Positions 21,732 to 28,407 of a stretch of 64,000 bases of DNA are shown here, one piece after another (within the stretch, counting starts at the first letter, position 1; each line of letters starts with the position of its first letter). The DNA is from Nocardia niwae NBRC 108934 = DSM 45340. GTDB taxonomy: Bacteria; Actinomycetota; Actinomycetes; Mycobacteriales; Mycobacteriaceae. The position numbers and the translations under genes are program-made. The DNA is taken from contig NZ_BDCK01000015.1 in NCBI RefSeq assembly GCF_001613465.1, positions 124,001 through 188,000 of the forward strand, given 5' to 3'. Under the pieces are notes generated by a model that did no database searches, was not told the DNA's origin, and worked only from the letters and a program-made list of their open reading frames with translations.

Positions 21732-21762
21732 CTGAATCTGTATTCAGTGAATGCAAATTCAG
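21732..21762. promoter_or_regulatory. tandem TetR operator, CTGAAT-N4-ATTCAG type
   Basis: CTGAAT-CTGT-ATTCAG (21732-21747) is a perfect inverted repeat. It is directly followed by TGAAT-GCAA-ATTCA (21748-21761). Two adjoining half-site pairs of identical spacing lie between the divergent monooxygenase and TetR starts, the expected place for an autoregulated TetR repressor to bind. Confidence 0.6.
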
Positions 21763-21803
21763 TATCAGGCTTGGTACGTTGCGTTGTCAAGGAGGTGAGG
21801 TGG

Positions 21804-22406
21804 GTGTCGCTGAGTCGCAAGGAGAAGTCCGCCGAAACCGAGCAGGCGTTGAAGGCCGCGGCCCTGCGCTTGTTCGCCGAACGTGGCTACCTGAACACCA
21901 AGATCACCGACATCACCGCGACCGCGGGCCGGGCGGCGGGGTCGTTCTACAACCACTTCGCGAGCAAGGAAGAACTGCTGCAGGCATTGCTGAACGATCT
22001 TGCGGCGGCGGGTGACGAGCGCGCGGAGGGACCGGGTCACAACCCTGATTTCAGCGACCCGGAGGCGGTGCGCTATCACGTCGCCGGGTACTGGACCTTC
22101 GCGCGCGAACACGCGCCCGTGCTGCGCGCGGTGAACCAGGCGGCGCTGGTCAACGAAGATTTCGCGCAGATGGTGGCGCGCTTCGGCAGCCGGCAGCGCG
22201 CCGACATCGCCGACCACGTGGCGGGCTTCGCCGACAAGGGATTGCGACTGCCGAGCACGGACGACGCCAGCCTGGCGATGATGTTCATGCTCACCCAGAG
22301 CTTGCTGGCGGCGGTGGAGGAAGGAAACGTCGAACTGACCGACGAGCAGGCAGTGGAAGGCCTGACCCGCTTCATCTATCGCGGTCTCACCGGCCGCGAC
22401 TACTGA
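21804..22406 (+). CDS. TetR/AcrR-family regulator of the FAD monooxygenase
   Basis: A 200-residue repressor. The N-terminal helix-turn-helix covers about residues 10-55 (ALRLFAERGYLNTKITDITATAGRAAGSFYNHFASKE region), followed by a variable helical ligand-binding domain. The GTG at 21804 is chosen because AAGGAGG ends 8 nt upstream; another GTG at 21795 lies inside that RBS. It diverges from the FAD monooxygenase across a tandem palindrome and probably represses both. The inducer is unknown. Confidence 0.85.
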   Translation: MSLSRKEKSAETEQALKAAALRLFAERGYLNTKITDITATAGRAAGSFYNHFASKEELLQALLNDLAAAGDERAEGPGHNPDFSDPEAVRYHVAGYWTFAREHAPVLRAVNQAALVNEDFAQMVARFGSRQRADIADHVAGFADKGLRLPSTDDASLAMMFMLTQSLLAAVEEGNVELTDEQAVEGLTRFIYRGLTGRDY

Positions 22407-22449
22407 CGTCTGTGGTGGGCGACCCGCCGGATCGCCCACCGTAGGCGGT

Positions 22450-23415
22450 TCACGGGAGCAGGACGATGGAACCGGTGGTCTTGCGGCCCTCCAGGTCGCG
22501 ATGGGCCCGTTCGGCGTCGGCGAGCGGGTAGGTCGCGCCGATCCGGATGTTCAGCGTGCCCTTGGCGATGGCGTCGAGGATGTCGCCCGCGCGCCAAGTG
22601 AGTTCGGCACGGTCCCTGGTGTAATGCGCGAGGGTCGGGCGGGTGACGAACAGCGATCCCGCCGCGCTGAGTCGTTGCAGGTCGAACGGCGGTACCGGAC
22701 CGCTCGCGCCGCCGAACAGGGCGAGCGTGCCGCGCACGCGCAACGCGGCGAGGCTCGACTCGAAGGTCGCCGCGCCGACGCCGTCGTAGGCCGCGGCCAC
22801 GCCGACGCCGTCGGTGAGGGCGCGCACCCGGTCGGCGAGATCGTCGCCGTACCGCAGCACCTCCGCGGCTCCGGCCGCGCGGGACAGCGTCTCCTTCTCG
22901 TCGGAGGAGACCGTCGTGATCACCCGGATGCCGCGTGCGTTGAGCAGCTGGGTCAGGATCAGCCCGACGCCGCCCGCGCCCGCGTGCACCAGCACCGATT
23001 CCCCGCGTTCGGGTTTGTAGACGGACTCGATGAGGTAGTGCGCGGTCATGCCCTGCAACAGTGCCGACGCGGCCACCGGCGGCTCGACGCCGTCCGGCAC
23101 CGGGATGGCGACGGCGGCGGGCACCGCGACCTTCGGCGCGTAGCTGCCGGGTGCGGCGGCCCAGGCGACCCGGTCGCCGACGGCGAACTCGGTGACGTCG
23201 GAGCCGACCTCGGCGACGACGCCGGTGCCTTCCGCTCCCGGGACGTAGGGCACGTCCTGGGGGTAGCGCCCGGTGCGGATGTAGGTGTCGATGAAGTTGA
23301 TGCCGATCGCCTGCGTGTCGACCAGCAGCTGGTCCGGCCCGACCTGCGGATCGGGCACCTCGACGTACTTCAGGACCTCGGGACCACCGTGTTCGGAAAC
23401 CTGAATGGCGCGCAT
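22450..23415 (-). CDS. qor: quinone oxidoreductase (zeta-crystallin type)
   Basis: A 321-residue NADPH-dependent quinone reductase of the zinc-free medium-chain dehydrogenase group. The N-terminus reads MRAIQVSEHGGPEVL, typical of Qor, with PGAEGTGVVAEVG and the cofactor motif HAGAGGVGLILTQL. The structural zinc Cys residues are absent, as expected for Qor. The position after ctaB matches Rv1454c. It is divergent from the next gene with about 60 nt between starts. Confidence 0.92.
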   Translation of the reverse strand: MRAIQVSEHGGPEVLKYVEVPDPQVGPDQLLVDTQAIGINFIDTYIRTGRYPQDVPYVPGAEGTGVVAEVGSDVTEFAVGDRVAWAAAPGSYAPKVAVPAAVAIPVPDGVEPPVAASALLQGMTAHYLIESVYKPERGESVLVHAGAGGVGLILTQLLNARGIRVITTVSSDEKETLSRAAGAAEVLRYGDDLADRVRALTDGVGVAAAYDGVGAATFESSLAALRVRGTLALFGGASGPVPPFDLQRLSAAGSLFVTRPTLAHYTRDRAELTWRAGDILDAIAKGTLNIRIGATYPLADAERAHRDLEGRKTTGSIVLLP

Positions 23416-23463
23416 GAGTTCCAGTTCTACACCCGAGCGGCGGGCGCGGTGCCTACCGGTCGG

Positions 23464-23469
23464 TAAACT
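23464..23469 (+). promoter_or_regulatory. -10 element for a leaderless transcript
   Basis: TAAACT fits TAnnnT and lies exactly 7 nt before the ATG at 23477, in the short region divergent from qor. No RBS precedes the ATG. Confidence 0.45.
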
Positions 23470-23476
23470 GCATGCC

Positions 23477-23827
23477 ATGAGTGCTGAAACCGCCACGGCG
23501 CCGGAGAAGCTGTCGGGCGCCCTCGTGGAATCCGTCAAGGGCTTCGTCGCCGACCACGGACGATCCGCCACTGCCGTGTTGCAGCCGATCGGCCGCGCCG
23601 GTGTGCGCGTCACCCTGGTCGGCGCCGACGGTGTTCTCGGCGACCGAGTCGTCGCGGACCTGGAGACCGCCAAGGCGCTGGTCGCCACGATCGACGGACT
23701 CTCCGAGGCCGACGAATGGAATCGTGAGCTCACCTCGATCGTCACTCCGCGTAAGGGTCACTGGGCCAAGATGGCGGGCTGGGTCGCCAAGCAGGCTCGT
23801 TTTCCCAAGGCGCGCAACGAGAAGTGA
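23477..23827 (+). CDS. conserved hypothetical protein (116 aa)
   Basis: A small soluble protein with no signal peptide. It contains an Ala/Val-rich beta-alpha pattern (RAGVRVTLVGADGVLGDRVV) and a basic C-terminus (KQARFPKARNEK). I do not recognise a family function. The ATG at 23477 is preferred over an upstream in-frame start at 23405 because a TAAACT hexamer lies 7 nt before it. It is followed after 3 nt by the PheC-like gene, so the two are probably co-transcribed. Confidence 0.7.
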   Translation: MSAETATAPEKLSGALVESVKGFVADHGRSATAVLQPIGRAGVRVTLVGADGVLGDRVVADLETAKALVATIDGLSEADEWNRELTSIVTPRKGHWAKMAGWVAKQARFPKARNEK

Positions 23828-23830
23828 TCG

Positions 23831-24631
23831 GTGCGTAGCCGGATGACGTTGCCCGGCCGGATCGGCGCGGTGCTGGTGGCCGGATGGACTGCTCTCGTGG
23901 CGGCGGCGATTCCTGCGGCCGCGCAGCCGGAGAACTCCGCTGCGCTGCGCGCCTGCACGCCGGGTGACTATCCGCCGTACTCGGTCACCGAGGACGGGGG
24001 CGGCTACCGCGGCGTCGATGTGGATCTCGCGCGGGGTTTCGCCGCGCTGCTCGGCCGTCCGATCGAGTTCGTCCCCGTGACCTGGGCGACGCTGAAGACG
24101 GACTTCGCGGAGCGGAACTGCGACGTCGCGGTCGGGGGCATCTCCGATCTGCCGTCGCGTCGCGCTTTCGCCGACTTCTCGATCACCTACGGCACCGACG
24201 GCAAGGCGCCGATCACCCATCGCGCGAACGGTGCGGCGTATGCGACCGTCGCGGAGATCAACCGCCCCGATGTTCGTGTGATCGCCAATCGCGGTGGCAC
24301 GAACGAGGAATTCGCGCGCAAGAACTTCCCCGACGCGCAGCTCACCTTGTGGCCGGACAATCTGACGATCTTCGGCGAGATCGAGCAGGGCCGCGCCGAC
24401 GTGTTCGTCACCGACTCGGTGGAGGGCCGCTACCGCGTGCGTCAGCACCCGGACCTGCAAGTGCTGCATCCCGAAGAGCCGTTCGACTCGTTCGGGAAAG
24501 TTCTGCTGGTGCGGAAGAACGATCCCGTTCTGGCGGCCTTGCTGGACGCCTACTTGACCTCCCAGCTCGCGACGGGCGCGGTGGACCGGTTGTTCGACCA
24601 GTGGATCGGGCCGAACGCTCCCGTCGGCTGA
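23831..24631 (+). CDS. cyclohexadienyl dehydratase-like (PheC-type) secreted protein
   Basis: A 266-residue exported protein: the signal peptide spans about residues 1-34 and ends in an AAA-like cleavage site. The mature part has the SBP-type fold. Beyond generic amino-acid-binding proteins it shares with Pseudomonas PheC the motifs GDYPPYS, GISD-R-FADFSITY-DGKAPIT, NRGGTNEEFARKNFP, PDNLTIFGEI-GRADVFVTDS and HPEEPFDSF. PheC is a periplasmic prephenate/arogenate dehydratase evolved from a solute-binding protein. The alternative is an ordinary ABC-transporter receptor, but no permease gene is adjacent. Enzymatic function is inferred. Confidence 0.7.
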   Translation: MRSRMTLPGRIGAVLVAGWTALVAAAIPAAAQPENSAALRACTPGDYPPYSVTEDGGGYRGVDVDLARGFAALLGRPIEFVPVTWATLKTDFAERNCDVAVGGISDLPSRRAFADFSITYGTDGKAPITHRANGAAYATVAEINRPDVRVIANRGGTNEEFARKNFPDAQLTLWPDNLTIFGEIEQGRADVFVTDSVEGRYRVRQHPDLQVLHPEEPFDSFGKVLLVRKNDPVLAALLDAYLTSQLATGAVDRLFDQWIGPNAPVG

Positions 24632-24835
24632 ATTCGTTCGCTGACTCCGTGTTCGGCGCACAGTGCCAACGGTCGGGCTGGGCTGTCGACTTCCGGTTGT
24701 GCGCGATGCGCGCTGACTGCGGCACCTGTGACGTTCGGGCGACGAGACCGCTACGGGCCAGCGGTATTCGGCAATGCGCGACGCTCGGCGAGGACCCCAG
24801 GGGTGAAGGCGAGCGGTAGGCGGCCGACCCGACGG

Positions 24836-25408
24836 TCAATTCGGCGCGGAACGCTCGGCGCCGTCCCGGCGCGGGTGTTCGAGGAGCGCCTTCCACGCTG
24901 CCTGCCAAGGGAACAGGGGGAGGCGCGCTTCACCGGTGCCCCGCTCGTGCGGCTCACCTTCGCCGATCACGATGGTGACGCCCCACTCCGACAGTTTGCG
25001 AATCCCCTCCTGGATCGCCGGAAAGCTGATCTGCGCCCGGTTCGAGTACGGCACCCCCACGATCGGCAGCCCCTTGCCGAGCCCTTCGACCAGTAGGCCG
25101 AGCAGCAGCGTATCCGAGATCCCCGCAGCCCATTTCGCGATGGAATTGCCGGTGAGCGGTGCGGCGATGATGCCGTCGGCGGGCGGCAGCACATCCGGTG
25201 TGCCCGGTTCCTTGTACTCGCTGCGCACGGGATAACCCGACCGTGTCCTGATCGCGTCGACGTCGATGAACCCGAGACCCGAGGGCGAGGCGATCACGCA
25301 CACCTCCCAGCCGTCCGCCTGAGCCAGGGCGATCAACTTGCCGACATCGCGCGAGGCGGGTGAGCCGGTCACGAGGGCGTACAGGACCGGATTTCCGTTG
25401 GCGTCCAC
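24836..25408 (-). CDS. flavoprotein of the HFCD/phosphopantothenoylcysteine decarboxylase fold
   Basis: A 190-residue protein of the flavoprotein (PF02441-type) fold. Typical elements are LYALVTGSPASRD at the start, VIASPSGLGFID, the DGIIAAPLTGNSIAKWAAGISDTL segment (the substrate-binding region with the conserved APLTGNS pattern) and a PAIQEGIRKLSEWG helix. Stand-alone members are common in actinomycetes and have no settled role. The GTG at 25408 is chosen because homologous sequence begins there; the open frame continues upstream without conserved sequence. Confidence 0.75.
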   Translation of the reverse strand: MDANGNPVLYALVTGSPASRDVGKLIALAQADGWEVCVIASPSGLGFIDVDAIRTRSGYPVRSEYKEPGTPDVLPPADGIIAAPLTGNSIAKWAAGISDTLLLGLLVEGLGKGLPIVGVPYSNRAQISFPAIQEGIRKLSEWGVTIVIGEGEPHERGTGEARLPLFPWQAAWKALLEHPRRDGAERSAPN

Positions 25409-25613
25409 GGGTCCATGCTGCCACGCCACCCAGGTCGCTCGAGCTTGATCACACCGGTGCCGTTGCCCGGCTTCCAGCGCCATACGGTTCCGCTCTCCAT
25501 CGCCGCCGATCTGCCGTCTTACACGGTCGAATGCGCTGTTCCATCGAAAACGGCCGGCCGCCAACGACGTCGTCGCCCCAGGGCCGATGTTGCCCAAGTG
25601 GTTGCCGACGGGT

Positions 25614-26846
25614 TCAGCCGGGGACGGCGCCGATGCGTTTGGCGAGGCGGCCGAGGTCGCCGGTGGTGAGATTGCGGTGGGCCGTGCGCATCATGTGGGT
25701 GACGAGTTCGCGGACGTGGGTCATGCCGCGGACCTGCTGGGGGGCGATGTGTTCGGCGTGCAGGAGGGCGTGCAGGCAGTTGCGGTAGTCGCGGCGCAGC
25801 GCGTGGGCGCGGCCGATTTCGACGAAGTATTGGGCTCGGCGGCCTTCGGCGGGGATGGTGTGGGGGTTGAGGGTGGGGGCGAGTTGGAGGACTTGGCCTG
25901 GTTCGCGTTGTTCGATTGCTGCGGACATGCGCCAGAGGATTACGTTCGTCGCATCGAAGGTGGGGTTGCGCAGCAGGGCGTTGGCCGCGTCGGCGTGCTC
26001 GAGTCGAGCGACCTGCTCGTCGGCTTCGTTCAAGTGGTCGGCCGGGTCGCTGCCGAGTGCTGCGGTGACCAGTGCGGCTTGCAGGTGCAGCATGCCGTAC
26101 GTTTCGATTTCCTCGACCGAGCGCACCTCCGGTGCCAGCCGCTCGGCGGTGATCTCGGCGTCCTGGAGTGCGGCGGGCAGAGTTCCAGGGCGGGCGAGGA
26201 GCGTCTGGCTTCGGGTGTAGGCAGCTGTCGCGGGACCCGCTGTACCGCCGATGTTCTCGGTGGCGCGTTCGATTTCCTGCGCCGCTGTCCATGCCAGTGC
26301 TGGATACCCGCGACGCGACGCCGACTGTGCGGTGAGATAGGCGGCCGCCGCCAGCGCGTCCCAGGAGCGATCCCGGTCGATGCCGGTCGCGTCCCGGGTA
26401 TGGCGATAACAGTCCGTGAGCAGAGGCGCGAGCAACGGCCCGAGCCTCGCGTAATCGCATGCCCGCCTCAGTTCGGCCGCATACTTCGTCGCGGCGGTGA
26501 GTTCGGCCAGGCTTCTCGGCGGGCCGACCACCGTAGTGTTTCCACGCGTCCAGAGCGCGGTTTCGATGTCGGGCACTGCGGCATGAAATCCGGCCGAGGA
26601 CGGGTCGAACCGGTCTTCCTGATCGCCGGTCAGGTCTCCGACCGCGACGCCGAGCGCCTGGGCGAGGGCGTGCAGGGTGCGCCGGGAATCGATGGGTCGC
26701 TCACCGTTCTCGTATTTGGCGACAGCGCCCCGGCTGACCCCGATTCGGTCGGCCAACACCTGCTGCGAGATGCCTCGGCGCGCACGGATGGCACGCACCT
26801 GCCGGCCGATGTACCGGCCCTCGTCTCGCCCCGGATCCTCGCTCAT
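25614..26846 (-). CDS. XRE-family regulator with TPR-like C-terminal domain
   Basis: A 410-residue protein. The N-terminal Cro/C1-type helix-turn-helix (about residues 12-66) contains IRARRGISQQVLADRIGVSRGAVAKYENGERPID. The remaining 340 residues are helical and Ala/Leu-rich like the tetratricopeptide sensor region of actinobacterial XRE regulators. The ATG has an AGGGAG site just upstream. It diverges from a run of small conserved genes across a 10-bp inverted repeat that is a candidate binding site. The signal it senses is unknown. Confidence 0.85.
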   Translation of the reverse strand: MSEDPGRDEGRYIGRQVRAIRARRGISQQVLADRIGVSRGAVAKYENGERPIDSRRTLHALAQALGVAVGDLTGDQEDRFDPSSAGFHAAVPDIETALWTRGNTTVVGPPRSLAELTAATKYAAELRRACDYARLGPLLAPLLTDCYRHTRDATGIDRDRSWDALAAAAYLTAQSASRRGYPALAWTAAQEIERATENIGGTAGPATAAYTRSQTLLARPGTLPAALQDAEITAERLAPEVRSVEEIETYGMLHLQAALVTAALGSDPADHLNEADEQVARLEHADAANALLRNPTFDATNVILWRMSAAIEQREPGQVLQLAPTLNPHTIPAEGRRAQYFVEIGRAHALRRDYRNCLHALLHAEHIAPQQVRGMTHVRELVTHMMRTAHRNLTTGDLGRLAKRIGAVPG

Positions 26847-26948
26847 CGGCTCTCCCTCGCCGGATGCTGATCGAAACCTCATGCTAGACGCGTCGCCGGG
26901 TGTCCCGCACCGGGACAGCGCCGCTCCGGCGGCCCGCCAAGCTATTGC

Positions 26949-27017
26949 GAGCACTCGCCCTTGGGCGGGGCGCGATCGTGTGCGCGATAAGCCGGTCGTC
27001 CCTCCCCGCGAGTGCTC
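26949..27017. promoter_or_regulatory. inverted repeat in the XRE divergent promoter region
   Basis: GAGCACTCGC (26949-26958) and GCGAGTGCTC (27008-27017) are a perfect 10-bp inverted pair 49 nt apart. A smaller hairpin CGCCC-TT-GGGCG overlaps the left arm. The position between divergent starts fits an operator for the XRE protein. Confidence 0.45.
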
Positions 27018-27050
27018 ACAACGTGAGGAGCAGGGGAAGGGGAAAACGTG

Positions 27051-27362
27051 ATGTGGCGAAAGGCAGTTGATTTCGCGTGTCCGGACGTGTCCGGGATGCG
27101 GCGCGGTGACGAAATGTCGGGCCGGGCGGCTGCTGACCCAAATGAACTCGGCGCGCATCGCCCGCCGATGGTGACCGAACCCGGCACGCCGCTATCGCTA
27201 GCAAATCGGCCGCGCCGCTGCCATTTTCGCGCGATTGCCGTGCGGTGCCCCGCTCGACCCGGCGAAATGGCGTCGCGGCTGCTGCGCGGACGCGATTCGC
27301 GCACGGTGGCCTCGCATCGCGTTGATCATCCCGGTGCGGCGGCGGGGAAGAGCGCGCGGTGA
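27051..27362 (+). CDS. possible small hypothetical protein
   Basis: An open frame of 103 residues starting MWRKAVDF at an ATG with a purine-rich GAAGGGGA tract just upstream. It overlaps the next, better supported gene by 4 nt (GTGA overlap), which argues that it may be translated. The product is Arg/Pro-rich and has no recognisable domain. The codon pattern is weaker than that of its neighbours. It could instead be a long leader of the following gene. Confidence 0.3.
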   Translation: MWRKAVDFACPDVSGMRRGDEMSGRAAADPNELGAHRPPMVTEPGTPLSLANRPRRCHFRAIAVRCPARPGEMASRLLRGRDSRTVASHRVDHPGAAAGKSAR

Positions 27363-27817
27363 GCGAACCATGCCATCCGGCGGCCGACACCCCGGCCAGT
27401 CGGTGCCGCTTCTACCGGCAGTGCGGGCTCGCGGCGGCCGTGCAACCGGAACTCGGGCGCATCGTCGTACCCGCCGGACGGGTGGGCGCGATCACCATGC
27501 CCGCTCGGCTCGGGCAGGAGGTGAAGGCGCTGATGCAGGTCCGGCGCCGCGCGCTCGGGCCGATCATCTCGCATCCGCGCTCGGGACGCTGGACCTATCT
27601 GGTGCGGCCGGACCTGCCCGACGAGGTCGGCTTGTTCGCCGAACTGTTCCGCCTGAACGTGTCGGTGGCCCGCTACGGTGCGCAGATCGCGCTGCCGTCG
27701 CCCGCCGACCGGCCGCCGTGCTTCCGCGTGTGGGTGGAACCGCCACGCGACACGTTCCGGCCGTCGGGCGCGGTCGTGGTCGCGGCGATTCGTCTTCGCG
27801 CGGGACGCCGAGGGTGA
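27359..27817 (+). CDS. conserved actinobacterial protein of unknown function
   Basis: A 152-residue soluble protein. Notable segments are GRIVVPAGRVGAITMPARLGQ around residue 35, GPIISHPRSGRWTYLVRPDLP around 70, and a C-terminal IALPSP-FRVWVEPP stretch. I recall similar proteins next to XRE regulators in Nocardia and Rhodococcus, sometimes with misleading polymerase-subunit names; no function is established. The GTG start overlaps the preceding frame and the stop overlaps the next gene by 4 nt, so it forms a small operon divergent from the XRE gene. Confidence 0.65.
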   Translation: MSEPCHPAADTPASRCRFYRQCGLAAAVQPELGRIVVPAGRVGAITMPARLGQEVKALMQVRRRALGPIISHPRSGRWTYLVRPDLPDEVGLFAELFRLNVSVARYGAQIALPSPADRPPCFRVWVEPPRDTFRPSGAVVVAAIRLRAGRRG

Positions 27818-28038
27818 CCGGGCCGGAGCACCGGTCACCGCGACCGGACGAGCGGGATGTCCATCTCTCGGTCCAATTCCACGACGTGCGTTTGGATTTC
27901 GCTGCCTGCGCGACCGCAGCCGCGTGGTTCGTGCAGGAGTGGCGCGCCCGTCACTACGAGGACGCGGTCACCGTGCTGCCGGACGATCCGACCGGGCTGC
28001 CCCGCCTGCCGAACGAGCTGTTGTTCCTCGACCCGTGA
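27814..28038 (+). CDS. small conserved protein, operon partner of the preceding gene
   Basis: A 74-residue acidic protein starting at a GTG whose TGA neighbour is the stop of the previous gene (GTGA overlap, translational coupling). The sequence includes FAACATAAAWFVQEWRARHY and ends in LPNELLFLDP. No domain is recognised. It completes the small operon opposite the XRE regulator. A strong hairpin follows 40 nt downstream. Confidence 0.6.
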   Translation: MTGPEHRSPRPDERDVHLSVQFHDVRLDFAACATAAAWFVQEWRARHYEDAVTVLPDDPTGLPRLPNELLFLDP

Positions 28039-28078
28039 GTGCGGCTCGGCCGGGCCGACGGCCGCCGAGCGCCGAGAC

Positions 28079-28115
28079 GGGCCCGCGACAGCCCTGGCCA
28101 GGTCGTCGCGGGCCC
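28079..28115 (+). terminator. strong hairpin after the small-gene operon
   Basis: GGGCCCGCGAC (28079-28089) pairs perfectly with GTCGCGGGCCC (28105-28115) over 11 bp with a 15-nt loop. No T run follows. It lies in the 370-nt gap before the kinase gene; the rest of that gap shows no gene. Confidence 0.55.
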
Positions 28116-28407
28116 GGCACCGGGGCCCCGCCCGCGCTGCCGGGCGGTTCCCGCCGGTGCTGGACGACCGGAGTTCGCCGACGCAAAGGGGCGCCGAGCC
28201 GGACACCTGAAGAGGGCATAGTGGCGAACTGTCCGCAAAGTAACGCGTCCGCTGCTTCTCGTGCAGATGCAGCGCTGCTCGCTGTGGGGGAGATACCCTT
28301 GAGCAGGGTAATTCAACGTCGAGGAGCTGATGGTGGAACACCTGCGAGGCAAGGGCGCGTCGTGCTCGGCCACCGTATGACCAGACCGGGCTGATTTCGA
28401 GCTACCG

